A stretch of DNA of 64,000 nt, from positions 4,278,001 to 4,342,000 of the forward strand of contig NZ_CP095481.1 in the NCBI RefSeq assembly GCF_023023025.1. The letters run 5' to 3'. This DNA is from Amycolatopsis sp. WQ 127309 (GTDB lineage: Bacteria; Actinomycetota; Actinomycetes; Mycobacteriales; Pseudonocardiaceae). A program made the translations under genes and the position numbers. The notes beneath the pieces were generated by a model that saw only the letters and a list, made by a program, of their open reading frames with translations, searched no databases and was not told the origin of the DNA. Positions 8,693-16,826 of the stretch are shown here, in pieces (the stretch's first letter is position 1; the number at the start of each line of letters is the position of its first letter).

Positions 8693-9349
8693 ATGAAGCG
8701 TTCGAACCTCCGGCGTATCGCCGGCTTAGGGATCATTCTCACGGCGGTGGGCACGCTCTCGGTGGGCGGCGCGCTCGAGGCGTCCGCCGCGGCGACCGGC
8801 ACCATCAAGACCGCGGGCGACCCGCTGAACGTCCGCCGGGCGCCCACCACGAGCGCCACGGCCGTCAAGACCGTCGCGAACGGCGCGTCGGTGAGCATCG
8901 ACTGCCAGACCACCGGCACGTCCGTGACCGGCACCTTCGGCACGAGCACGTTGTGGGACTACGTGCCCGCGCTCGGCGGCTACGTCTCGGACACCTACGT
9001 CAACACGGGCTCCGACACGCGGGTCGCGCCCGACTGCGGTGTCGGCACGGGCAGCGGCCAGTGCGCCGACGCCTGCGTCGGCGAGGGCCAGTACCGCTCG
9101 TCCGACTCGCACTTCCTGGTCTACGACACCGATGCCGACGGTTACTCCGCCGTCGTCACCTACTGGCTCAAGGGCGGCGCCGGCCCGTTCTACGTCTGGA
9201 ACTCCGGCGGCGAGGGCACGAAGGTCGACAAGGCCGTCACCGTCGCGAAGGGCGGCTGGGTCTTCTACAAGGTCTGCGTCGCCAACTACACCACCGGCAA
9301 GCCGGACCTGAAGTCCTGCAGCGACGGCATCACCGACTTCGCCGCCTGA
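8693..9349 (+). CDS. Secreted SH3-domain protein
   Basis: A 218-residue exported protein. The signal peptide begins MKRSNLRRIAGLGIIL and ends near ASAAA. Residues about 38-115 form an SH3b-like domain (TAGDPLNVRRAP, IDCQTTGTSV, YVSDTYVNTGS, VAPDCG) that is a clear paralogue of the C-terminal domain at 4293-5513. The remaining ~100 residues are a separate unrecognised domain with paired cysteines (QCADACVGEG and VCVANYTTG...KSC). SH3b domains usually bind cell-wall peptides. The ATG at 8693 lacks a Shine-Dalgarno sequence but is seven bases after the predicted -10. The phosphatase gene follows after 35 bp and could be co-transcribed. Confidence 0.75.
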   Translation: MKRSNLRRIAGLGIILTAVGTLSVGGALEASAAATGTIKTAGDPLNVRRAPTTSATAVKTVANGASVSIDCQTTGTSVTGTFGTSTLWDYVPALGGYVSDTYVNTGSDTRVAPDCGVGTGSGQCADACVGEGQYRSSDSHFLVYDTDADGYSAVVTYWLKGGAGPFYVWNSGGEGTKVDKAVTVAKGGWVFYKVCVANYTTGKPDLKSCSDGITDFAA

Positions 9350-9384
9350 CCGCGTCCTCCCCCTCCCCGAAAGGACTTCCCGAC

Positions 9385-10956
9385 ATGAGTCAGGTCAACC
9401 GGCGCAAGGTGCTGCTCGGTGGCCTCGCCGCGGTCACCGCCACGGCGGCTTCGGCGGCCCTGCCGTCCTGGGCGAACGCCCGCACCACGGCGGCCGCCCC
9501 TGCCATCCACGATCCGTTCCAGCTCGGTGTCGCCTCCGGCGATCCGCTTCCCGACAGCGTGGTGCTGTGGACGAGACTCGCGCCCGCGCCGCTGAACGCG
9601 GACGGCTTCGGCGGCATGCCCGACGCGACGTACGCGGTCGACTGGGAGATCGCGAACGACGCGGCGTTCAGCTCGATCGTGCAGAGCGGCTCGGCGAGCG
9701 CGGTCCGCGCGTCCGCCCACAGTGTCCACATCGAACCCGTCGGGCTGCAGCCCGCGCGTGAATACTTCTACCGCTTCAAGACTTCCGGCTACATCTCACC
9801 GGTCGGCCGCACGCGCACCGCGCCCGCCGCGGGCGCCGCCGTCAACCAGCTCAAGTACTGCTTCACCTCCTGCCAGCACTGGGAGGAGGGCTACTACCAC
9901 GCGTACAAGGGCGTCGTGGCCGACGACCCGGACCTGGTGCTGTTCCTCGGCGACTACATCTACGAGAAGAAGTCGGGCCGCGCCGCGGCGGAACGCAACC
10001 CGCGCAGCCTCGCCGTCGCCGACGACGCGACCACGCTCGCGATCTACCGCGCCCGCCACGGGCAGCACAAGACCGACGCCGACCTGCAGGCCGCGCACGC
10101 CACCGCGCCGTGGATCGTCGTCTTCGACGACCACGAGGTGATGAACAACTGGAACGGCACCACCTCACCCGCGCCCGCCGCCCGCAAGGCCGCCGGGTTC
10201 CAGGCGTTCTACGAGCACACCCCGATCCGCTCGACCGCGAAGCCGAACGGCTCGTCGATCCAGCTGTACCGCCAGCTGCTCTGGGGCAACCTCGCCCGGT
10301 TCCACATGCTCGACACCCGCCAGTTCCGCAACGCCCAGGTCGCCGACCCGTCCGGCTCGGCGGGCCCGGCCTGCGCCGACATGCGCAGCACCTCGCGCAG
10401 CATCCTGGGGGCCACGGAGGAGGCGTGGCTGCTCAAGCAGTTCGAGTCGCACCCGGCGACGTGGGACTTCCTCGGCCAGCAGGTCTTCTTCGCCACGCGG
10501 GACGGCGACGGCAACAAGGCCACCTGCGAGAGCCCCGACTCGTGGCAGGGCTACGAGGCCTCACGCGACCGGATCGCGAAGGGCTGGGTCGACCGGAAGG
10601 TGGCCAACCCGATCGTGCTGACCGGCGACGTCCACCGGCACTGGGCCGCCGACCTGCGCCTGGACTACTTCGACCACAGCGACCCGCTCATCGGCTCGGA
10701 GCTCGTCACGACGTCGGTGACGAGCAACAGCGACACCGCGACCCCGCCGAGCGCGGCCTGGCTGGCGAACAACCCGCACGTCAAGTACTGCAAGGGCGAG
10801 CGCGGCTACGTCCGCGTCACGGCCACGCCGTCGCAGACGCGGGCGGACTTCATGACGACGTCCGACACCAGCGTCTACGACCCGGCGAAGGTGGTCATCA
10901 AGAACGACGCCAGCTACGTAGTGCAAGCAGGGACGCCTGGCCTGCAGAAGGTCTGA
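9385..10956 (+). CDS. phoD: Alkaline phosphatase D family protein
   Basis: A 523-residue PhoD-type phosphodiesterase/phosphatase. The N-terminus is a Tat signal (NRRKVLLGGLAAV) with cleavage near SWANA. Family blocks are present: VASGDPLPDSVVLWTRLAP, LKYCFTSCQHWEEGYY, LFLGDYIYE, VFDDHEVMNNWNG and LTGDVHRHW, which supply the Fe/Ca ligands of the active site. It releases phosphate from extracellular phosphoesters. Start ATG 9385 is preceded by GAAAGGA. The location next to an AfsR-like regulator is notable because AfsR and the phosphate regulator PhoP are known to share targets in Streptomyces; no PHO box was confirmed here. Confidence 0.9.
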   Translation: MSQVNRRKVLLGGLAAVTATAASAALPSWANARTTAAAPAIHDPFQLGVASGDPLPDSVVLWTRLAPAPLNADGFGGMPDATYAVDWEIANDAAFSSIVQSGSASAVRASAHSVHIEPVGLQPAREYFYRFKTSGYISPVGRTRTAPAAGAAVNQLKYCFTSCQHWEEGYYHAYKGVVADDPDLVLFLGDYIYEKKSGRAAAERNPRSLAVADDATTLAIYRARHGQHKTDADLQAAHATAPWIVVFDDHEVMNNWNGTTSPAPAARKAAGFQAFYEHTPIRSTAKPNGSSIQLYRQLLWGNLARFHMLDTRQFRNAQVADPSGSAGPACADMRSTSRSILGATEEAWLLKQFESHPATWDFLGQQVFFATRDGDGNKATCESPDSWQGYEASRDRIAKGWVDRKVANPIVLTGDVHRHWAADLRLDYFDHSDPLIGSELVTTSVTSNSDTATPPSAAWLANNPHVKYCKGERGYVRVTATPSQTRADFMTTSDTSVYDPAKVVIKNDASYVVQAGTPGLQKV

Positions 10957-10980
10957 CACCCGGGCGCTACGCTGAGTGAC

Positions 10981-11607
10981 GTGACCGATGAACTGGGCCT
11001 GCGGGAGCGCAAGAAGCTCCGCACGCGGGCGGCGATCTCGACGGCGGCGATCACGCTCTTCCTGGAGCGCGGGTTCGACGCCGTCGGGGTCGCCGAGGTG
11101 GCGCGGGTGGCCGAGGTGTCCAAACGGACCCTCTTCGCCTACTTCCCGAGCAAGGAGGACCTGGTGCTGCACCGGTTCGCCGACCACGAGACGGACGCGG
11201 CGGACGTCGTCCGCGCCCGCCGCCCGGGCCAGGGGCCGCTGGCGGCGCTGCGGGAGGCGTTCCTGCGCGGCCTCGCCGAGCGCGAGCCGGTGACCGGCCT
11301 GTGCGACGCCCCCGAGGTCGTCGCGGTGTTCCGGCTGGTCACCGGCACCCCGGCGCTGGTGGCGCGGCTGGCGGAGTTCGTCTCCGCGGGGGAGGCGGCA
11401 CTGACGGCCGCGTTGACCGAGGCAGGCGTGCCCGCACTGGACGCCGAACTGGCCGCGGCCCAGATCGCGGCGGTCCGCCGGCTGCTGTCGACGGCGAACA
11501 TGGACGCCGTCGCGGCGGGAATTCCGGCGGAGCAGCGCCATCCGGACGCGGTCGCCGCCGCCGATCGGGCGTTCGGCCTGCTGTCGTCCGGCGTAGGTTT
11601 CGGCTGA
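10981..11607 (+). CDS. TetR family transcriptional regulator
   Basis: A 208-residue repressor. The N-terminal helix-turn-helix is typical: IALFLE-like TLFLERGFDAVGVAEVARV, then VSKRTLFAYFPSKEDLVL. The C-terminal ligand domain is of the MftR/AcrR-like kind common in actinomycetes. The GTG at 10981 has no ribosome site; TACGCT (10968-10973) lies seven bases before it, so the mRNA is probably leaderless. It starts only 24 bp after phoD. Its target is unknown. Confidence 0.85.
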   Translation: MTDELGLRERKKLRTRAAISTAAITLFLERGFDAVGVAEVARVAEVSKRTLFAYFPSKEDLVLHRFADHETDAADVVRARRPGQGPLAALREAFLRGLAEREPVTGLCDAPEVVAVFRLVTGTPALVARLAEFVSAGEAALTAALTEAGVPALDAELAAAQIAAVRRLLSTANMDAVAAGIPAEQRHPDAVAAADRAFGLLSSGVGFG

Positions 11608-11665
11608 TGCGGGATTCACGGTGTGGACCATGAAAAATGCACGTTCGCCGCGGGCTCCGCGAAGG

Positions 11666-11806
11666 TAGACTGCGAAAATCCTGATAGGACACCGAAGCCG
11701 GCAGAGGTCTTCGGTGCCAGGACCGGTTCGCCGCCACGAAAACCGGAGCACCGCACCATCGCACAACGGGGGACCCGCACCCGGCTGGGGGTGGTGCGGG
11801 TCCCCC
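11666..11806 (+). ncRNA. Candidate small RNA ending at a strong terminator
   Basis: In a gene-free stretch, a -10-like TAGACT (11666-11671, weak TTCGCC -35 at 11644) is followed by three stem-loops: CACCGAAG/CTTCGGTG (11690-11697 with 11709-11716), CCGGTT/AACCGG (11723-11728 with 11741-11746) and a 13-bp terminator (11768-11780 with 11794-11806). The predicted transcript would start near 11678 and be about 130 nt. No convincing open frame. Alternatively only the terminator is real. Confidence 0.3.
11768..11806. terminator. Strong 13-bp hairpin
   Basis: GGGGGACCCGCAC (11768-11780) pairs perfectly with 11794-11806 around a 13-base loop. It can end the TetR transcript, the candidate small RNA, and from the other side the GH63-type gene. 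Confidence 0.65.
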
Positions 11807-11938
11807 GGTCAGCCGTGGGAAAACGCTTTCCGGCCCTCACCGCAGCACGTCGGCCTGGGTGATGGCGTCGTCGGCCCGGCACACCGCAACCCGAAGCGGC
11901 GGCCGGCCCACCCGCCCCCGACGCGGCTGGGCCGGCCG
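11807..11938. other. Gene-free segment with orphan LacI-like operator
   Basis: GGAAA-ACGC-TTTCC at 11818-11831 has the form of a LacI-family operator, with a central CG, but no gene starts next to it in either direction. The rest of the stretch shows no convincing coding potential. Confidence 0.35.
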
Positions 11939-13210
11939 TCAGCCGGTGGTGGACACCAGGTCCACGGTGAGCGCCGCGGTCCAGCCGAACGAGCGGGTGC
12001 CGTGGCCCGCGCCGGTGAACGGGTCCGCGTACTCCGCGAAACCCGTGCGCGTGGCCGTTTCGACGAGGTCGTCGCGCAGCCACGAGGCCAGCGCGTGCTC
12101 GCCGTGGTGCAGCAACCCCTGGCGGACCAGCCAGCCGACGTTGAACCACGACGGGCCGCGCCAGTAACGACCCGGGTCGAAATCGTCGGCGGTCAGGTCG
12201 TAGCTCGGGACGCCGTGCACCTGGCCGAGCCGGAAGCGCGGGCCGGTGGCGGTGGCCAGCAGGGCGGGCGCGACGGCGAGGTCCGGCAGCACGAGCGGCA
12301 GCAGCCCGGCGCAGGTGTACTCGCGGGTGCGCTCGCCGGTGCGGACGTCGCGGGCGAAGAAGAAGCCGGACGCGCTGTCCCACAACGTTTCCTGCAGCGC
12401 CTTGGCGACGCGGGTCGCGCTGTCGCGGTGCGTGGCGGCGGCCGCGGGCAGGCCGAGCACCTCGGCGATCTCGGCCAGCGCGAGTTCCGCGTCGGCCAGC
12501 AGCGCGTTGAGGCCCGGGTCCTCGACGGTGAAGCCGCCGTCGACGTCGGCCCAGCGCGCGTCGAGGTAGCCGCTGTCGCGGTAGGCCGAGGCGAGCCGGA
12601 CGTAGCGGCCGTAGTCCTCGTCGCTCGGGCGGTCGGCGGCGTGGCCGTGCTCCAGGTCGCGGCGGACGAACCCGGCCGGGTCGGCGGGTGTCACGCGGGA
12701 GAGCGGGCCGTCCCACGCCGGGCTGTTGTCCATCCCCGATTCCCACGGGTGCACGATCGAGGCGAGCCCGCGCCCGCCCGCGTCGCGGTAGGTCCGCAGG
12801 TAACCGTGCCAGGCCTTGAGCTTCGGGTAGAGCGTGGCGAGGAACGTCTCGGCGCCGGAGCCCGCCGGGTCGGCGCGGTGCACGGCCAGCACGGCGCGCG
12901 CGTGCACCGGCGGCTGGATCAGCCCGGACGTCCGCCCGGCGCGCCAGAAAGCGGGCCCGGGGAAGTACGCCTCGGGCGGGGTGTCCGGGTTGAAGAGGAT
13001 GTGCGGGACGCGGCCGTCGCGCCACTGCGCGGAGAACAGCGTCACCAGCTCGCGCCGGGCGCGCTCCGGGGCCAGGTGGCGCAGGCCGAAGGCGATGAAG
13101 GCGGAGTCCCAGCTCCACTGGTGCGGGTAGAGCCCGCGCGAGGGCACGGTGGACGCGCCGATCCAGTTCTCGGCCAGCACGGCCTCAGCGGACCCCCATG
13201 TTACGTCCAT
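11939..13210 (-). CDS. GH63-type glycoside hydrolase (glucosylglycerate/mannosylglycerate hydrolase-like)
   Basis: A 423-residue (alpha/alpha)6-barrel enzyme without signal peptide, so cytoplasmic. Blocks shared with actinobacterial GH63 glucosyl- and mannosylglycerate hydrolases and with trehalase-like clan members: YPHQWSWDSAFIAFGLRH, HPWESGMDNSPAWDGPL (with the likely catalytic Asp), and GRYWRGPSWFNVGWLVRQG. The exact substrate is not provable from sequence; a compatible-solute glycoside is my first guess. It is divergent from a ROK repressor, with an operator-like palindrome between, which suggests induction by a sugar. Confidence 0.7.
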   Translation of the reverse strand: MDVTWGSAEAVLAENWIGASTVPSRGLYPHQWSWDSAFIAFGLRHLAPERARRELVTLFSAQWRDGRVPHILFNPDTPPEAYFPGPAFWRAGRTSGLIQPPVHARAVLAVHRADPAGSGAETFLATLYPKLKAWHGYLRTYRDAGGRGLASIVHPWESGMDNSPAWDGPLSRVTPADPAGFVRRDLEHGHAADRPSDEDYGRYVRLASAYRDSGYLDARWADVDGGFTVEDPGLNALLADAELALAEIAEVLGLPAAAATHRDSATRVAKALQETLWDSASGFFFARDVRTGERTREYTCAGLLPLVLPDLAVAPALLATATGPRFRLGQVHGVPSYDLTADDFDPGRYWRGPSWFNVGWLVRQGLLHHGEHALASWLRDDLVETATRTGFAEYADPFTGAGHGTRSFGWTAALTVDLVSTTG

Positions 13211-13225
13211 GTGTCCAATCTATCT

Positions 13226-13258
13226 CCTACTTATGTCTTGTCAATGGACAAAAGTAGG
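13226..13258. promoter_or_regulatory. Palindromic operator between GH63 and ROK genes
   Basis: CCTACTT (13226-13232) and AAGTAGG (13252-13258) enclose an inner repeat TTGTC-AATG-GACAA (13238-13251). The segment is AT-rich and lies in the 85-bp divergent promoter region, so it is the likely binding site of the ROK repressor. Confidence 0.55.
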
Positions 13259-13295
13259 CCCTGGGATGATGTGACCCACAGCGAAGGGGGCCCGG

Positions 13296-14444
13296 ATGAC
13301 CACGCCGACCAGCGCCGGTGAGCTGCTGAGACTGGTCCGGACCGGTCAGGCGACCACGCGCAAGGCCCTGCTCACGCGCAGCGGGCTGTCCCGCTCGACG
13401 CTCACCGCGCGGCTCGACCTGCTCCAGTCGGCGGGCCTGCTGGCCGAGGGCGGCCAGGAAGACTCCACCGGCGGCCGCCCCGCGCGGCAGCTGCGGTTCG
13501 ACGACCGGCACGCCGTCGTCCTCGCCGCGAGCGTCGACACGATGCACGCCGAAGTCGCGCTGACCGACCTGTCCGGACGCCGGCTGGGCGGCCGCGAGGG
13601 CCCGGTGCGCGTCGCCGACGGCCCGGAACCCGTGCTCGGCCGGATCGCGGAGTGGTTCGAGGAGCTGCTCGCCGACGTCGACCTGGCGGTCTGCGGCGTG
13701 GGGATCTCCGTGCCGGGGCCGGTCGAGCCGGGGCAGGCACGGGTCACGCAGCCGCCGATCATGCCGGGCTGGGACCGCTACCCGATCGACGAGTACCTGG
13801 GGGAGCGGTTCCGCGCTCCGGTGCTGGTCGACAACGACGCGAACCTGATGGCCCTCGGTGAGCACCGCGCGCGTCATCCGGAGTCGCCCGCGCTGGTGGT
13901 CGTCAAGGTGTCCACCGGCATCGGTGCCGGCCTGGTCATCGGCGGCGACGTCTACCGCGGGGTCGACGGCGGCGCCGGCGACATCGGGCACATCCGGCTG
14001 CCGGCGTTCTCCGACGCCCGCTGCATGTGCGGCTCCCAGGGCTGCCTCGCGGCGGTCGCCAGCGGCGGCGCGCTGGCCGCGCGCCTGACCGAGCAGGGCC
14101 TGCCGACGACGTCGGGCTCGGGCGTGCGCGACCGCATCCTGGCCGGCGAACCGGCGGCGGTCCGGCTGGCCGGGTTCGCGGGCCGCCAGGTGGGCGAGGT
14201 GCTCGCGACGCTGGTGTCGGTGGTCAACCCGGGCGTCCTGGTGATCGCGGGCGACCTGGCCGAGCCGCATTTCGTGGCCGGCGTCCGCGAGGTGCTGTAC
14301 CGGCGCGCGCTGCCGCGGGCGACGCAGAGCCTGCGGGTGGAGATCGGCGGCACCGGGCTCGCGGTGGACGGCGCGGTGGCGATGGTGGTGGAGTCGGTCT
14401 TTTCCCCGGTGGAAGTGGACCGCCGGCTGGCGGCGCCGGCCTGA
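13296..14444 (+). CDS. ROK family transcriptional regulator
   Basis: A 382-residue NagC/XylR-like protein. An N-terminal winged helix (TRKALLTRSGLSRSTLTARLDLLQSAGL) precedes a ROK sugar-kinase-like domain with VDNDANLMALGEHRA, VVVKVSTGIGAGLVIGGDV and the zinc motif CMCGSQGCLAAVASG following GAGDIGHI. ROK repressors release DNA when a sugar binds. The divergent GH63-type gene is the evident target. Start ATG 13296 follows GAAGGGGGCCCGG. Confidence 0.9.
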   Translation: MTTPTSAGELLRLVRTGQATTRKALLTRSGLSRSTLTARLDLLQSAGLLAEGGQEDSTGGRPARQLRFDDRHAVVLAASVDTMHAEVALTDLSGRRLGGREGPVRVADGPEPVLGRIAEWFEELLADVDLAVCGVGISVPGPVEPGQARVTQPPIMPGWDRYPIDEYLGERFRAPVLVDNDANLMALGEHRARHPESPALVVVKVSTGIGAGLVIGGDVYRGVDGGAGDIGHIRLPAFSDARCMCGSQGCLAAVASGGALAARLTEQGLPTTSGSGVRDRILAGEPAAVRLAGFAGRQVGEVLATLVSVVNPGVLVIAGDLAEPHFVAGVREVLYRRALPRATQSLRVEIGGTGLAVDGAVAMVVESVFSPVEVDRRLAAPA

Positions 14445-14792
14445 CGCCGGGCCGCGGCCGGACCCGGATCCCCGGCCGAGCCGGTGGCTGACGGCTTAAG
14501 TGCCGTCATCGCGGGACTGTCCGGAGTGGACGGAGCAACCGACTTTCGTAGGTGGCGGGTACTCCGATCGCGTGGTCCGTAATACGGCCACGAATCGGAC
14601 TTACCGCGCATCGCGGAGCAATCCTCGCGTATTTCGGACGACAAATCGGATTTCCGTCCCGCGCTCCGGATCCGGTGAATTCGCGACCAGATAACGGTTC
14701 CGCAAGTACTTCCCCGCGGCCGGAACCCCGATCTAGTCTCGTCCGGTGTTCTAGGTCCGTTACCCGGGCCGATTCAGAAGAGGGAGATTTCT
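14445..14792. other. Non-coding region upstream of S53 peptidase gene
   Basis: A weak hairpin TGACGGC-TTAAGT-GCCGTCA (14489-14508) may terminate the ROK gene. A near-palindrome CGTGG-T-CCGTA-A-TACGG-CCACG (14571-14592) could be an operator. The 14560-14700 stretch is AT-richer. TAGTCT at 14734-14739 is a possible -10 for the peptidase gene. No gene seen. Confidence 0.4.
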
Positions 14793-16757
14793 GTGCGAAG
14801 AAGCTCCACCCTGCTCCTTTCGCTCGCGGTGGTGGGTGGTCTCACCGCGGCCATGCCGGCAGCGGCGTCGGCACAGGGGCGTCAGGACATTCCGCAGTCG
14901 CACCCGTTGTGGGCGAACGCGCAGGCGAAGGTCGCCGACACGGCGCCCGCGGCGAAGCTGAGCTTCCGCGTCTACCTGAACCAGCGCGACAACGCCGGAG
15001 CCGAGGCGCTGGCCCAGGCCGTGTCCGACCCGGACAGCAAGACCTACCGCCAGTTCCTGAGCACCGACCAGGTGCGGGACCGCTTCGCCGCCAGCGACGC
15101 GACGGTCAACGCCGTCAAGGCGTGGCTGACCGGCAGCGGCTTCAGCATCGGTGACATCCCGTCGAACCGCGCCTACGTCGAGGCCACCGGCACCGCCGGC
15201 CAGACGCAGAACGCGTTCGGCGTCAAGCTGGGCAAGTACAGCGTCAAGGGCCAGACCCTCCGCGCCGCCGACAAGAACCTTTCGGTGCCCGCGAACCTGG
15301 CGAGCGACGTGCTCGGCGTCGTCGGTGTGGACCAGGCGACCAACCTGTTCAAGCCGGACCACACGGACGGCATCGACTCCGGCAAGGCGACCAAGTCGGT
15401 CCAGCCGTCGGACGTCGCGCCCGGCCCCGGCTTCCGCAACGCGCCGCCGTGCAGCTCCTACTACGGCGAGAAGGTCGACACCACCGACCCCGCCTACAAC
15501 GGCAAGCAGCTGACCTACGCGCCCTGCGGTTACACCCCGGCCCAGCTCCGCTCGGCCTACGGTGTCGACCAGGCCGCGAAGTTCGGCGCGGACGGCCACG
15601 GCACCACGATCGCCATCGTGGACGCCTTCGCTTCGCCGACGATCTACGCCGACGCGAGCACGTACGCGAAGAAGAACGACCCGCAGCACCCGCTGAAGCA
15701 GAGCCAGTTCTCGCAGCACGTCTTCCCGGCGAACCCGGTTCTCGAGCCGCCGGACCAGTGTGACGCGGCGGGCTGGTACGGCGAGGAGACCCTCGACGTC
15801 GAGGCCGCCCACGGGCTCGCCCCGGGCGCGAACATCCTCTACGTCGGCGGCGAGTCCTGCGAGGACAACGCGCTCGACGAGGCGCTGAACTACGTGATCG
15901 CCGGCCACAAGGCCGACATCGTGTCGAACTCCTACGGCGACACCGGCGAGGACATCCCGGCCGACGAGGTCAAGGTCTTCAACCAGATCTCGCTGCAGGC
16001 GGTCCTCGAGGGCATCGGCGTCTACTTCTCCTCGGGCGACAACGGTGACGAGGTGGCGCGCCTCGGCACGCCGTCGCCGGACTTCTCCGCCTCCGCGCCG
16101 TGGATCACCGCGGTCGGCGGCACGTCGCTGGCGGTCGGCAAGAACGGCCAGCGGCTGTTCGAGACCGGCTGGGAGACCAGCAAGTCCACGATCACCAACG
16201 GCACCTTCGGGCCGTTCGCCTACACCTCCGGTTCCGGTGGTGGCACGAGCCGCCTGTTCCCGCAGCCCTTCTACCAGAAGGGTGTCGTGCCGGACTCGCT
16301 GTCCACGAAGAACCAGACGGCCGGCAACAAGGGCCGCGTGGTTCCGGACATCTCCGCGATCGGTGACCCGAACACCGGCTTCCTGGTCGGCCAGACGCAG
16401 ACCTTCCCGGAGGGTGCGCACTACGACCAGTACCGGATCGGCGGCACGAGCCTCGCGTCGCCGGTGTTCGCCGGCATCATGGCGGTGGCCGACAGCTTCG
16501 ACCACTTCCACCACGGTTTCATCAACCCCGTGATCTACAAGCTGACCTCCCGCACCAAGGCGATCAGCGACGTGCAGCACGTGGACGCCGCGGTGGCCCG
16601 GGTCGACTACGCGAACTCGGTCGACGCGTCGGACGGTCTGCTCCGCTCGGTGCGGACGTTCGACTACCAGGGTCTGACGATCCACACCACCAAGGGCTAC
16701 GACGACGTGACCGGCCTCGGCTCGCCCAGCGGGCTGCTGTTCCTGCTCCTCGTCTAG
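14793..16757 (+). CDS. Secreted S53 (sedolisin/kumamolisin) serine-carboxyl peptidase
   Basis: A 654-residue exported acid protease. It begins with a Sec signal (LLLSLAVVGGLTAAMPAAASA), then an activation propeptide (about 35-190; SDPDSKTYRQFLSTDQV, RAYVEATGTAGQ), then the catalytic domain. Catalytic residues can be placed: the Glu and Asp of EETLDVEAAHG (about 331-335), the oxyanion Asp of YFSSGDNGD, and the Ser of GTSLASPVFAG (about 550). The calcium-site end GYDDVTGLGSPSG is present, so the enzyme is complete. GTG 14793 is preceded by AGAGGGAG. Monocistronic, ended by the hairpin at 16773. Confidence 0.92.
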   Translation: MRRSSTLLLSLAVVGGLTAAMPAAASAQGRQDIPQSHPLWANAQAKVADTAPAAKLSFRVYLNQRDNAGAEALAQAVSDPDSKTYRQFLSTDQVRDRFAASDATVNAVKAWLTGSGFSIGDIPSNRAYVEATGTAGQTQNAFGVKLGKYSVKGQTLRAADKNLSVPANLASDVLGVVGVDQATNLFKPDHTDGIDSGKATKSVQPSDVAPGPGFRNAPPCSSYYGEKVDTTDPAYNGKQLTYAPCGYTPAQLRSAYGVDQAAKFGADGHGTTIAIVDAFASPTIYADASTYAKKNDPQHPLKQSQFSQHVFPANPVLEPPDQCDAAGWYGEETLDVEAAHGLAPGANILYVGGESCEDNALDEALNYVIAGHKADIVSNSYGDTGEDIPADEVKVFNQISLQAVLEGIGVYFSSGDNGDEVARLGTPSPDFSASAPWITAVGGTSLAVGKNGQRLFETGWETSKSTITNGTFGPFAYTSGSGGGTSRLFPQPFYQKGVVPDSLSTKNQTAGNKGRVVPDISAIGDPNTGFLVGQTQTFPEGAHYDQYRIGGTSLASPVFAGIMAVADSFDHFHHGFINPVIYKLTSRTKAISDVQHVDAAVARVDYANSVDASDGLLRSVRTFDYQGLTIHTTKGYDDVTGLGSPSGLLFLLLV

Positions 16758-16772
16758 TCGCTCCATCGAGGT

Positions 16773-16823
16773 CCGTGAAGGCCTCCTTACCGGCTCTTGT
16801 GGCCGGTAAGGAGGCCTTCACGG
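16773..16823. terminator. 22-bp perfect hairpin terminator
   Basis: 16773-16794 is perfectly complementary to 16802-16823 with a seven-base loop. Left arm begins CCGTGAAGGCCTCC. It separates the convergent peptidase and histidine kinase genes, overlaps neither ORF, and belongs to the window's family of long GTGA-bounded hairpins. Confidence 0.8.
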
Positions 16824-16826
16824 CTT

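Noticed and set aside
11623..11862. A 79-codon ORF after the TetR gene
   Set aside because: It runs through the stem-loops and the terminator and has no ribosome site or recognisable sequence.
11714..13321. A 535-codon plus-strand frame
   Set aside because: Antisense to the GH63-type gene, crosses its terminator and the ROK promoter, and shows no family motifs.
14722..14755. ECF sigma-type promoter (GGAAC) before the S53 gene
   Set aside because: GGAAC is present, but no matching -10 lies at the needed 16-17-bp spacing.
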